This document shows, one piece after another, positions 26,063 through 35,163 of a stretch of 64,000 nt of DNA; positions within the stretch are counted from its first letter, which is position 1, and each line of letters begins with the position of its first letter. The notes beneath the pieces are model-generated. The model searched no databases and was not told the origin of the DNA. It saw only the letters and a list, made by a program, of their open reading frames with translations. Source of the DNA: an uncultured Robinsoniella sp. GTDB taxonomy: Bacteria; Bacillota; Clostridia; Lachnospirales; Lachnospiraceae. Both the position numbers and the translations under genes were made by a program. The DNA lies in contig UQGG01000033.1 in the NCBI GenBank assembly GCA_900540475.1, positions 1-64,000 on the forward strand, read 5' to 3'.

Positions 26063-27715
26063 ATGAAAGAATTTAAGGGCAGGTTATTGCCAATTACGGC
26101 AAAGGTTACCATTTTAATTGTTATGCTGGTTTTCCCTCTGAATATATTAAGTATCTGGCAAACCTTTAATGTCTCAAAGGAAATGGTGAGCCGGGTGAAA
26201 TTAATGGCAGAGAATGTAAGTAATAAGTATGTAAAGGACCTGGAGACATATATGAGCAATGGGGACTATCTGCTATATACGGCATTTAATGATAACGAGA
26301 ACTGCAAAGAATTGATGAAAGCTGACAATGGGAGTGATTATACCGTTGCTAAAATCAGCTTTTTCAGAGAAATGAAAAAACAAGTTTCATTAATGAATGC
26401 AATTGATGGATTCTATTTTTATATGGCTGAACAGGATGAGAACTTATACTATTCCAAAAATCATATGAATGATCCTGGCAGTTTAGATAACCGATTGAAA
26501 AAATTGGCTGATACAGGAAAATCAGAGGGGTGGATAGTTATACCGCAGGAACAGAATGAACTGTTAGTCAGATGCGGCAGCGTGAGAAACCTGTATTATG
26601 CAATATTTTTAGATTTAGAAGCGGTTAGAAAGAATATTGTGAACGATTTGGAATACCAGGATGTAACCGTTTCCTTTTCTGAGAAGCCATTAGAACAGGC
26701 AAATAAAAATCAGGAAGTTATAAGTGTAAAATCGGATAAAATCAATCTTTATCTGAATATATCGCTGAACCGGTTAGAAATTTTGGGTGGTATTCCCACA
26801 ATGCAGAGGACGATTTCGTTCATTGCTTTTTGTTACTTGCTATTGATACCGCTATTATATTTATTATTGAACCATTTATTAATAAAGCCTTTGAAAGTTA
26901 TCAGGAATGCTCATCACGAGATAGAAATTTCAAATCAGGAATATAGAATCGAAGAGAGGGCGAATTCTTCGGAATTTCAATATGTTTATGTGGCATTTAA
27001 CAAAATGGCTGATAATATAAAATTTCTGAAAATTGACAATTATGAAAAAGAAATAGCCAGGCAGAAGATGGAACTGCAGAATCTGCAGCTTCAGATAAGG
27101 CCACATTTTTTGCTGAATACTTTTAATATAATTAATGTATTGGCAATACGTGGAAAACTGGAACCGATACAGGAAACCATATTTTATCTTTCAAATTATT
27201 TTCGTTATATATTTAGAAGTGATAAGCAGCTGGAATTATTTGCAAAAGAATATGATTTAATAAAAGATTATGTAAAAGTTTCAAAAGTCAGATATCCGGA
27301 TAATATTGAGGATTCTTATGATATTGATCCAAAGGTAAAATGTGTGCGGATTCCCCCCCTTCTGGTTCATAACTTTGTAGAGAACGCTATAAAGCATGCA
27401 ATTATCCAGGGTAAAATCATGCATCTGCATATAAAGGCAGTTTTTAAAAATAACACGGTGACATTCGAAATTACGGATGATGGAATGGGGATGAAGCAGG
27501 ATGTTATTAAAAAAATTAATGCTTATGGTACGGATCAGATAAATGCTGCTGAGAGCAATGAACATTTAGGATTTCGAAATGCAATCAGGCGTCTTCATTA
27601 TTTTTATGGAGAAAATTATTCTTTGCATATTGAATCAGAATTAGAAAGAGGAACTTGTGTTACGATAATGATTCCATTTTATTTAGGAGAAGAATATGAA
27701 TCTACTGATTGTTAA
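26063..27715 (+). CDS. YesM-family sensor histidine kinase (locus 2)
   Basis: This encodes 550 residues from ATG at 26063, 6 bases after GGAGGAG. It has membrane segment 1 (about 12-32), an external sensor region to about 245, membrane segment 2 (about 250-275), HAMP, the His_kinase motif IRPHFLLNTF with His348, and a HATPase domain (VHNFVENAIKHA; DDGMGM). It overlaps the response regulator gene by 20 bases. It has its own promoter and probably controls the LplA/B/C-like importer downstream. Confidence 0.92.
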   Translation: MKEFKGRLLPITAKVTILIVMLVFPLNILSIWQTFNVSKEMVSRVKLMAENVSNKYVKDLETYMSNGDYLLYTAFNDNENCKELMKADNGSDYTVAKISFFREMKKQVSLMNAIDGFYFYMAEQDENLYYSKNHMNDPGSLDNRLKKLADTGKSEGWIVIPQEQNELLVRCGSVRNLYYAIFLDLEAVRKNIVNDLEYQDVTVSFSEKPLEQANKNQEVISVKSDKINLYLNISLNRLEILGGIPTMQRTISFIAFCYLLLIPLLYLLLNHLLIKPLKVIRNAHHEIEISNQEYRIEERANSSEFQYVYVAFNKMADNIKFLKIDNYEKEIARQKMELQNLQLQIRPHFLLNTFNIINVLAIRGKLEPIQETIFYLSNYFRYIFRSDKQLELFAKEYDLIKDYVKVSKVRYPDNIEDSYDIDPKVKCVRIPPLLVHNFVENAIKHAIIQGKIMHLHIKAVFKNNTVTFEITDDGMGMKQDVIKKINAYGTDQINAAESNEHLGFRNAIRRLHYFYGENYSLHIESELERGTCVTIMIPFYLGEEYESTDC

Positions 27716-28475
27716 TGATGAGGTTTTAATGGCACAGTCTATGCAGACAGATATTATCTGGAAAGATTATGGAATAGAAGAGGCTTTCGTTGCTTACAAT
27801 GTGGAACAGGGAAAGACGGCAATTCTGAAGAAATCGATAAATATAATATTATGTGATATTGAGATGCCGGGTGAAAATGGTATTGCACTGCTTCGTTGGA
27901 TTCGCGAAAATAATATGGATATAGAATGTATACTTCTGACCTGTCATGCGAAGTTTGAATATGCACAGGAAGCGATAGAGTTAAAATGCCAGGAGTATAT
28001 CCTGATGCCAGCTAAATATGATGATATTGGCAATGCTGTTTTAAAAGTGGTCAAACGTCTGCTGCAAAATGAAGAACAGAAGTGCCTGAAAAAATATGGG
28101 GAGTATTATATCAATGAGAAGCTGTCAAGTGCAGATGAAGAAAGGGAGGAAAAAAGAAATCCCAGAGAAGTTGTAGAAGAGATTGTGAAATATGTTGACC
28201 GTAATCTGGGAGATGAGTCATTGACTGTAAATAAACTGGCAGAACAGTTTTATCTGAGTCCCATTTATTTAAATCGTATATTTAAGAAGGAGAAAGGGAT
28301 TTCCATCAGTCAATATATTATTAAGGAACGCATGATTTTAGCAGGATTATTTCTTGAAAAAGGAACATGGAGCACGAGTATGGTAGCCGAGAAAGTCGGA
28401 TATGGGAGCTATTCTAATTTTCACGCTACTTTTAAAAAATATTATGGATATACACCTGCACAACATAGAAAATAA
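27696..28475 (+). CDS. Short AraC response regulator lacking the receiver lysine (locus 2)
   Basis: This encodes 259 residues, about half the usual YesN length because the middle region is missing: a receiver domain (1-120) joined by a short linker to an AraC helix-turn-helix (about 160-259). Asp54 (LCDIEMP) and Thr82 are kept, but the conserved receiver Lys is replaced by Met104 (YILMPAK instead of LVKP). Phosphorylation may still occur, but signalling is probably altered. A perfect terminator follows. Confidence 0.92.
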   Translation: MNLLIVNDEVLMAQSMQTDIIWKDYGIEEAFVAYNVEQGKTAILKKSINIILCDIEMPGENGIALLRWIRENNMDIECILLTCHAKFEYAQEAIELKCQEYILMPAKYDDIGNAVLKVVKRLLQNEEQKCLKKYGEYYINEKLSSADEEREEKRNPREVVEEIVKYVDRNLGDESLTVNKLAEQFYLSPIYLNRIFKKEKGISISQYIIKERMILAGLFLEKGTWSTSMVAEKVGYGSYSNFHATFKKYYGYTPAQHRK

Positions 28476-28485
28476 ATATTTCATA

Positions 28486-28526
28486 AACGATATTCTTGAG
28501 AAAGCCTCAAAAATATCGTTTTTTTT
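28486..28526 (+). terminator. Strong rho-independent terminator
   Basis: AACGATATT-c-TTGAG pairs with CTCAA-a-AATATCGTT around the loop AAAGC (arms 28486-28500 and 28506-28520), followed by T8. It ends the YesM/YesN transcript of locus 2. Confidence 0.92.
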
Positions 28527-28543
28527 AGTAAAATCAGAAAATT

Positions 28544-28609
28544 AGTTCAAATTCAGCAGATACAAAGTTTGAAATTTAGATAGTAAATCAGAGTTCGGTT
28601 TCTTATAAT
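28544..28609 (+). promoter_or_regulatory. Activator-type promoter of locus 2 importer
   Basis: TATAAT at 28604-28609 has no good -35 at 17 bases (TAGTAA). Upstream lie AGTTCAAATT (28544-28553) and AAGTTTGAAA (28565-28574), the second matching the hairpin-arm sequence upstream of GH43. This suggests an activator site for a YesN-type regulator. Confidence 0.5.
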
Positions 28610-28659
28610 AATTGATATGAGCGGCTCGTAAAAAGGTATCTTAGGAGGATAAAAAGAAT

Positions 28660-30216
28660 ATGAAAAAAATGAAATTAATAGCCTTCACAGTGGCTATGGC
28701 AGTTGGATTAATGGCGTGTGGAAAAACGAATAGTTCAGAAACAGCAACAGCAGCAAAAGCTGATGCCAGCCAGACGGCAGATGCCGGGTCAGATGAGGTC
28801 GCTGAGGTTATTATGCAGTGGCCATCTATGGGTGGTTCTGTGCCAGAGGGGTTTGATGATGTGGAAAATGCGGTAAACGAAATTACAATGAAAGAAATTG
28901 GAGTAAAAGTAGTACTGGAACCTGTGGATTGGACAAATTTAGCAAATGAAACAAGTCTGGCTGTTTCTTCCGGAGAGCAGGTCGACCTCTGTCTCAGCCT
29001 GTTTACGGGAGTTGGAGATTTGGTAAGTAGTGGAGCTATTCAGCCTTTGGGAAATTTATATGAAACGTATGGTAAAGATATTGCTAAGAGTTTAGATACT
29101 GCTATTGCAGGTGGGTATTATAACAATGAATTATATGCCATTCCGAAAATCGCACAGACCGGAGACGTTCGTGGTTTTATGTGCAGTACAAAAATCTTAG
29201 AAAAATATAATATTAATATCAGTGAAGATAAAGTTTATTCCTTACAAGAATTGGAAGAAATATTTGCGACCGTCAAAGCGGGAGAAGGCAGTAGTTTTTA
29301 TCCAATCGGAGGAACATATGATGACATCAGTTTAGGGATGCTGCAGGGAGCTTATGGAGAAATAGACGCACTTGGATCAACACCGGCTTCCGGAGTCCTG
29401 ATGTTATGCGATAGCTTTGAGGATATGAAAGTTCAGAATTTGTTTGCAGCAGACAGGTATGGAGAATATGCCGCCAAAATGTATGATTGGGCACAAAAGG
29501 GCTATTTTTCAGCAGATGCCGGAACAAATACAATTATGGGTCAGGACCAGCTGGCCGGGGGTAATTATTTCGGCTGGTTCACCACTGTTGTGCCTGGAGC
29601 AGCACAGAATTATGAGTCTCAGACGGGTATTGCCATGACAGCAATCAAGCTGATAGATCCATATTCAACACAAAGAAGCTTAAATTCTGTTTTATGGAGT
29701 ATTCCAATTACAAGTGCAAATCCCGAGAAAGCCATGCAGCTTTTAAACTTAATATATAAGGATGATCGTATTGGCACTTTGCTGCTTCATGGTAAAGAAG
29801 GAGTTTCATATGTTGTGAAAGAGGAAAATGAAAACAGCAGAGTAATTGATTATCCGGAAGGATTGGATAGCAATACGGTTCCATATACACAGCCCTTTGG
29901 TGTATATGGAGTAGAAACGGACCTGCCTGTACGATATCCACTGGCTATTGACTATGCAGAAACAACAAGGTCGTTTAATGAAAGTATTACCCATGTATCG
30001 CCGGCTCTTGGATATACCTTTGTATCCGACAGTGTTGCCAGCGAGTTTGCAGCGGTAACATCGGTTATAGATCAATATCATATTACGATTGATACAGGAG
30101 CAGCGGATCCCTCAGAAGTACTTCCTAAATTCAGAGAGGCATTGGAGGCAGCCGGAATACAGAAGATAATAGAAGAAAATCAAAGACAGCTGGATGAATG
30201 GAAAGCACAGCAATAG
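28660..30216 (+). CDS. LplA-type sugar-binding lipoprotein (locus 2)
   Basis: This encodes 518 residues. A signal peptide with lipobox LMAC (Cys near 20) is followed by an Ala/Thr-rich linker and a large family-1-like binding domain of the LplA/YtcQ class (about 500 residues, longer than MalE types). AGGAGG precedes the start. It works with the LplB- and LplC-like permeases downstream. The GH5 enzyme and esterase-like hydrolase in the same operon point to a glucan- or mannan-type oligosaccharide. Confidence 0.92.
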   Translation: MKKMKLIAFTVAMAVGLMACGKTNSSETATAAKADASQTADAGSDEVAEVIMQWPSMGGSVPEGFDDVENAVNEITMKEIGVKVVLEPVDWTNLANETSLAVSSGEQVDLCLSLFTGVGDLVSSGAIQPLGNLYETYGKDIAKSLDTAIAGGYYNNELYAIPKIAQTGDVRGFMCSTKILEKYNINISEDKVYSLQELEEIFATVKAGEGSSFYPIGGTYDDISLGMLQGAYGEIDALGSTPASGVLMLCDSFEDMKVQNLFAADRYGEYAAKMYDWAQKGYFSADAGTNTIMGQDQLAGGNYFGWFTTVVPGAAQNYESQTGIAMTAIKLIDPYSTQRSLNSVLWSIPITSANPEKAMQLLNLIYKDDRIGTLLLHGKEGVSYVVKEENENSRVIDYPEGLDSNTVPYTQPFGVYGVETDLPVRYPLAIDYAETTRSFNESITHVSPALGYTFVSDSVASEFAAVTSVIDQYHITIDTGAADPSEVLPKFREALEAAGIQKIIEENQRQLDEWKAQQ

Positions 30217-30236
30217 CATTATTAATTTATAATAAG

Positions 30237-30267
30237 GGCTGTCAATTAGGAAATGTGATTGGCAGCC
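30237..30267 (+). other. Intercistronic hairpin after binding-protein gene (locus 2)
   Basis: GGCTGTCAAT (30237-30246) pairs with ATTGGCAGCC (30258-30267) with one G-U pair and an 11-base loop. No T-tract follows, so an mRNA-stabilising or processing role is more likely than termination. Confidence 0.55.
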
Positions 30268-30296
30268 AGTAATTTATAGGGAAGAGGAGAGCATGC

Positions 30297-31232
30297 ATGA
30301 CAAGTTTAGCTAAAGTAAAAAAACGAAAAGTCAATTGGAAGAAATGTCTGCCATTTTATATAATGGCGATCCCGGGTTTTCTATATTTGCTGATTAATAA
30401 TTATATTCCAATGTTTGGCGTAGTAATTGCATTTAAAAAACTGAATTTCAAGGAAGGGATTTTCAAAAGTCCCTGGGTGGGTTTAGATAATTTCAAGTTT
30501 TTATTTTCATCTTCTGATGCATGGAGTATATCCAGAAATACAATTTTGTACAATATTGTTTTCTTCGTTTTAGGAACATTTTTTGCAGTTGCATTTGCTA
30601 TTATGATTAATGAAATCAGAAATAAGAAATTGTCTAAAACATATCAGAGCCTGGTACTGCTCCCCTATTTGATGAGCTGGGTTGTAGTCAGTTATCTGGG
30701 ATATGCCTTTCTGTCAGCAGATACAGGCATGATTAACAAAAGTATCCTGGAGCCTTTAGGATTAGAGCCGATAAACTGGTATAATCATAAACAGTACTGG
30801 CCGTTTATACTTACTTTCAGTAATATCTGGAAAACGGTCGGCTACAGTATGATTATCTATTTGTCAAGTATCGTGGGCATTGGTTTGGATTATTATGAAG
30901 CAGCTACGATAGATGGTGCATCTAAGCTACAGCAGATTAAATATATCACACTTCCTCTTTTAAAACCGACGCTTATCACTTTGTTTATTATTAGTGTTGG
31001 TCAGATTTTCCGTTCTGACTTCGGTCTTTTCTATCAGATGCCGAGAAATAGTGGTGTATTGTATGATGCTACCAGAACTATAGATGTATATGTTTACAAT
31101 GCGCTTATGAATAATAATGATTATGGTATGTCCAGTGCGGCGAGTGTTTTCCAATCTGTAGTTGGATTTATAACTATCGTTTTTGCAAACAAAGCAGTTA
31201 GAAAAATAAACTCAGAAAATGCAATCTTTTAA
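30297..31232 (+). CDS. LplB-type sugar ABC permease (locus 2)
   Basis: This encodes 311 residues with six membrane segments. The N-terminal FYIMAIPGFLYLLINNYIPMFGVVIAFKK and the EAA loop YYEAATIDGASKLQQIKYITLPLLKPT are typical of the LplB/YtcP-partner group. AGGAGAG precedes the start. It forms the transmembrane channel with the following permease; the ATPase is presumably supplied from elsewhere. Confidence 0.93.
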   Translation: MTSLAKVKKRKVNWKKCLPFYIMAIPGFLYLLINNYIPMFGVVIAFKKLNFKEGIFKSPWVGLDNFKFLFSSSDAWSISRNTILYNIVFFVLGTFFAVAFAIMINEIRNKKLSKTYQSLVLLPYLMSWVVVSYLGYAFLSADTGMINKSILEPLGLEPINWYNHKQYWPFILTFSNIWKTVGYSMIIYLSSIVGIGLDYYEAATIDGASKLQQIKYITLPLLKPTLITLFIISVGQIFRSDFGLFYQMPRNSGVLYDATRTIDVYVYNALMNNNDYGMSSAASVFQSVVGFITIVFANKAVRKINSENAIF

Positions 31233-31243
31233 GGAGGACGATC

Positions 31244-32140
31244 ATGATTAAATCGAGAGAAAGCAGGATTGTACAGGGGATTTCCAATACCGTTATGTTG
31301 TTGGCTTCTTTGCTGGCACTTATTCCTTTTATTTTATTAGTGCTTGCCTCTATAACGGACAATACATGGGCAACAGCCAACGGATTTAGTTTTTTTCCTG
31401 AGGAATTCAGTCTGGATGCATACAAATATATCTCCGTACAGGCATCTACCATAGGAAAAGCTTATATAATGACCATCATTGTAACCGCAATCGGAACAGT
31501 TTTAAGTATTGTTCTGACTACTACATTTGCCTATGCAATTTCTAAAACAGCAGTTCCGGGAATGAAAATATTGAACTTTATGATGATATTTACCATGTTG
31601 TTTAGCGGGGGAATTGTAGCCTCCTATTACAGCTATGTCAATATCTTTCATATTAAGAACACGATTTGGGGGCTTATTGTACCAAACCTTTTAATGAATG
31701 CATTTAATGTAATACTAGTGAAAAATTATTATAAAAACAGTATTCCAGAGTCAATTTTGGAAGCAGCAAGAATTGATGGGAGCAGTGAATTTTACATATT
31801 TGTGAAGTTTGTCATACCGTTAAGTAAACCGATTATTGCAACGATTGGGCTTATGACGGCAATTGCATTTTGGAATGACTGGCAGAACGGCCTGTACTAT
31901 TTAAGCGGACGAGGCGGTGGAGACTTGTATACCATACAGATCATCATGAATAATATTAATAATAATATTGCAATGCTGCAGTCTAATTCTTCGCAGCTTG
32001 GCAGTACGGCAATCAGCCTTCCTGCTACCACAGTACGTATGGCAATCGCGGTGCTCGGTGTACTTCCGATTATGCTATTATACCCGTTTTTTCAGAAGTA
32101 TTTTGTAAAAGGAATTACATTAGGCGGAGTAAAGGAATAA
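31244..32140 (+). CDS. LplC-type sugar ABC permease (locus 2)
   Basis: This encodes 298 residues with six membrane segments and the EAA loop ESILEAARIDGSSEFYIFVKFVIPLSKP; the end KYFVKGITLGGVKE is the standard tail of this group. It starts 11 bases after the LplB-like gene behind AAGGAGG. It is the partner of the preceding permease in a carbohydrate importer. Confidence 0.93.
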   Translation: MIKSRESRIVQGISNTVMLLASLLALIPFILLVLASITDNTWATANGFSFFPEEFSLDAYKYISVQASTIGKAYIMTIIVTAIGTVLSIVLTTTFAYAISKTAVPGMKILNFMMIFTMLFSGGIVASYYSYVNIFHIKNTIWGLIVPNLLMNAFNVILVKNYYKNSIPESILEAARIDGSSEFYIFVKFVIPLSKPIIATIGLMTAIAFWNDWQNGLYYLSGRGGGDLYTIQIIMNNINNNIAMLQSNSSQLGSTAISLPATTVRMAIAVLGVLPIMLLYPFFQKYFVKGITLGGVKE

Positions 32141-32153
32141 GAAGGAGTAGATT

Positions 32154-33830
32154 ATGGATAAGTTCAGTAATGAAAGAGTGCAGGGATTTCTGCGTGCAAA
32201 TGGAAGAAAAGTAGTTAATGAATCAGGAGAAGAGATTATCTTAAGAGGATGGGCAGCAGCCAACTGGACTAATCCGGAGGGCTTCATGATAGGAGCCGGG
32301 ATAGACCATGTCCCGCTGGGGGATAAATTGATCTTGCCAGGACGTTTTGAACGGGCGAGAAGCATGGATGCAACAATAAGGGAACTGTGCGGGAGTAAAT
32401 ATGCAGAAGAATTTTGGCCCAGATGGTATCGGAATCATCTGGCTGAATCTGATATACGGGCTATGCAGGAGCTGGGATACAATTCAGTGAGATTACCTGT
32501 TACTGCCTGGGCCTTTTTACGGGAAGGTCCTGGCTATGAATGGAAGGAAGACAGTTTTAAAATGCTCAATGATGTCCTGGATTGGTGCGAGAAATACCGC
32601 ATCTACGCAATTCTTGACTTACATGGTGCACCCGGCGGACAGTCAGCCATTGGGTGTGATGATGGAATTGACAATGTACCGCATATGTTTTTAGAACCGG
32701 AGAGCAGAGAGCGCACGATGGTTATTTGGGAAGAATTTGCGAGGCGTTATGGGAATCGCTGGATAGTTGGTGGATACGATTTGTTAAACGAACCGCTGTC
32801 TTCTGCGCAATGGCTTCATTTAATTCCTGAATTGCAGGATTTTTATAAAGAAGTGATCAAAAGAATTCGAAGAATAGATAAAAAGCATATGCTCATACTG
32901 GAAGGCGCAATATTTTCCACTGATATGCGCGTTTTTGAAGAACGCTATGATGAAGAATATAATAATTGGTGTATTTCAGTCCATATGTATGGTTTCACAC
33001 CGCATGTAAGAGATCTGTATAAATTTTTAGACGTATCGGAAAGATTAAACATTCCTGTCTGGATTGGTGAAGGAAATGCAGATGATAAAAGTAAAGCAGT
33101 ATTTTTTGAAATCGCTGCGGACTACGGCATCGGTTACAATCTCTTTGGATGGAAAGCAAGTGAGATGACTGGCGGACAGATGGGAGGCAATTTATACAAA
33201 TTACCTAAGAGGTGGAATGAAGTGGCTGCATTTATTCGAAAAGGAGAAGCACGTCCTGGCTATTTACAATCTGCCGGGATATTTGATGAAATGCTGGAGG
33301 CAGTTAAGTTTGAAAACTGCATTCCGGATCAAGCAGCTTTTCGTTACAGTCAGCGGTCTCAGGGGATTTCACTTCCGGCTGTGGGTTATGATAATACAGG
33401 AGGCAGAGGAATATCCTTTTATAGTAAATCTTTTTATGGAAACCCATTGGGGTATCGCTCAGAAGACGGGATGAAATTAGTCATGAAACCAGGAGCCTAT
33501 GTTACCTGCAGTATTCCACATATGGGATTTGAAGGTGTACAAAACAATCCACTGGAAGAATTGTGGCTGGAAATGAAAGCAGAAGAATTTGCCTGCTATA
33601 CGATAAGAAATATTACCTGTGACTGTTATGCAGCCTGCAGGATGATACCACTGGAAGACAGCATTGTTCGATTTATCTGCGAAGAGAACGTAACAGAGAA
33701 ACAGGTTGAAAAAAGTGAAAAAGAAATTTTGACAGATATTATGTGTCTTTCGCCTGGCAGGATGAAAACAATAAAAGTACAGGTGATATCCGGGCGAGTC
33801 ATATTTTTAGAACTCAATTTTCCAATTTAG
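32154..33830 (+). CDS. Glycoside hydrolase family 5 enzyme
   Basis: This encodes 558 residues without a signal peptide. Residues about 20-390 form a GH5 (beta/alpha)8 barrel: RLPVTAWAF, ILDLHGAPGGQS, the acid/base Glu213 in LLNEPL, VHMYGFTPH, and the nucleophile Glu306 in WIGEGN. About 160 C-terminal residues form a separate, beta-rich domain of unknown role. Being cytoplasmic, it probably cleaves imported oligosaccharides. GH5 covers cellulase, mannanase and glucosidase activities, and the specificity is not resolvable here. It is the fourth gene of the importer operon. Confidence 0.88.
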   Translation: MDKFSNERVQGFLRANGRKVVNESGEEIILRGWAAANWTNPEGFMIGAGIDHVPLGDKLILPGRFERARSMDATIRELCGSKYAEEFWPRWYRNHLAESDIRAMQELGYNSVRLPVTAWAFLREGPGYEWKEDSFKMLNDVLDWCEKYRIYAILDLHGAPGGQSAIGCDDGIDNVPHMFLEPESRERTMVIWEEFARRYGNRWIVGGYDLLNEPLSSAQWLHLIPELQDFYKEVIKRIRRIDKKHMLILEGAIFSTDMRVFEERYDEEYNNWCISVHMYGFTPHVRDLYKFLDVSERLNIPVWIGEGNADDKSKAVFFEIAADYGIGYNLFGWKASEMTGGQMGGNLYKLPKRWNEVAAFIRKGEARPGYLQSAGIFDEMLEAVKFENCIPDQAAFRYSQRSQGISLPAVGYDNTGGRGISFYSKSFYGNPLGYRSEDGMKLVMKPGAYVTCSIPHMGFEGVQNNPLEELWLEMKAEEFACYTIRNITCDCYAACRMIPLEDSIVRFICEENVTEKQVEKSEKEILTDIMCLSPGRMKTIKVQVISGRVIFLELNFPI

Positions 33831-33870
33831 AAAGAAGAAATATTAAAATCAGAAGGGTGAGGTAAATGCA

Positions 33871-34995
33871 ATGAAGAATAATAGCGCGCTTCAAAGTATA
33901 CTGCAAACTTATGTCGATCAGGGAGAGATAGCCGGTATCGCTTTACGTGTTCGTTTTCGCGATGAAATTGTTTTTGATGATTCCTATGGATATGCAGACA
34001 TAGAAATGAAAAGAAAGGTAAGTAAGGACACGATATTCCGGTTAGCTTCCATGACAAAACCAATAATAGCGATTGGAATTATGATTCTTGTGGAAGAAGG
34101 AAAACTGAGGCTGGATGATCCATTATCCAGTTACCTTTCATCTTACTCGAATATGCATGTGGAGGGGAGTAATCATGATTGCGGTAAACCTATAACAATA
34201 CGCACAATGCTGAATCACAGTTCCGGGATGGGCGAACGACCGGGAAGCAGTGAAAAAATCATGGAGATCTTTGAACAGCCGGATACACTGGAAAAAAGAG
34301 TGGAAAAATTATCTGGAATAGAATTGGATTTCGAACCTGGTACGGATACGGGATACAGTGCTTTGTGGGCATACGAAGTATTAGGGCGCATTATAGAAAT
34401 AGTATCAGAACTGGAACTGGAAACATTTCTGCGAAAAAAGATATTTGAACCTCTGGGAATTACAGATATTATATATACACTGACAGAAGAACAGGTAAGC
34501 AGAATGGCAAAGCTGTATGAGTACAATAACGGCTCACTGCTGGATGTTACCCAAAGCGATGTGATGTGGAAGAGTATTACACATTACAAAAACTATTATT
34601 CAGGAACAGCTGGATTAAAGGGTAGTATTGCTGCTTATGATCAGTTTGTCCGAATGCTTTTTGGAAAAGGCAGTGTGGAAGGAAAACAGATTGTAAGTAA
34701 ACAATCCATGTCAGAGCTGCTCAGAAACAGCGGACCTGCGGACAAGTTCATAGCAGATGGAATATATTGGGGACTTGGAATGATTGTATTTGGTAAGAGA
34801 GAAGAGACTGGTCGATTTGTTGGTGAAGGCAGTTTTGGCTGGAGTGGTGCATACGGCACACACTTTTATGTGGATCCGTTGCATGAACTGCAAATGGTGC
34901 TTATGGTTAACCGGTCAAATATTGGAGGAGCAGACTCCTATATTTCAAAAGAACTGGAGAGATGTGTCTATAGAACATTTGTGAAAGAGATTTGA
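33871..34995 (+). CDS. Beta-lactamase-fold serine hydrolase (esterase-like)
   Basis: This encodes 374 residues of the class C beta-lactamase/esterase VIII family. The nucleophile motif SxxK is Ser60-Met-Thr-Lys63 (RLASMTKP). The tyrosine motif is Tyr162-Ser-Ala, the variant common in esterases rather than true lactamases, and the third box is in WSGAYGTHFYVDP. There is no signal peptide. In this operon, removal of acyl groups from an imported sugar is a reasonable role. It is the last gene of locus 2. Confidence 0.88.
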   Translation: MKNNSALQSILQTYVDQGEIAGIALRVRFRDEIVFDDSYGYADIEMKRKVSKDTIFRLASMTKPIIAIGIMILVEEGKLRLDDPLSSYLSSYSNMHVEGSNHDCGKPITIRTMLNHSSGMGERPGSSEKIMEIFEQPDTLEKRVEKLSGIELDFEPGTDTGYSALWAYEVLGRIIEIVSELELETFLRKKIFEPLGITDIIYTLTEEQVSRMAKLYEYNNGSLLDVTQSDVMWKSITHYKNYYSGTAGLKGSIAAYDQFVRMLFGKGSVEGKQIVSKQSMSELLRNSGPADKFIADGIYWGLGMIVFGKREETGRFVGEGSFGWSGAYGTHFYVDPLHELQMVLMVNRSNIGGADSYISKELERCVYRTFVKEI

Positions 34996-35163
34996 GGGGC
35001 GAAGAACCCCACAGATATTTTTATAAAAGTATATAGTGGGTATAAAGCTTTCTATGATAAAGTAGCTGATCATAGGAGGCTATATCCGGAGGGCGTAATG
35101 TTTTGTAAATTAAAGAAAAAATACAAAGATCTGCGTATTCGATTGAAGATTTTAATTTTCTAC
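34996..35163. other. Gap between locus 2 and IS256-family element, with IS relic
   Basis: No gene is seen. A weak GGGG/CCCC hairpin follows the hydrolase stop. Bases 35050-35086 resemble the 5' end of the neighbouring IS256-family element read on its coding strand, sharing ATCATAGGAGGC exactly and the surrounding TTCTATG and TATAT, which suggests a relic of a related element. The last 8 bases (35156-35163) are the target duplication. Confidence 0.45.

Noticed and set aside
34996..35010. Terminator after the serine hydrolase gene
   Set aside because: Only a 4-bp GGGG/CCCC stem is present with no adjacent T-run, too weak to call.
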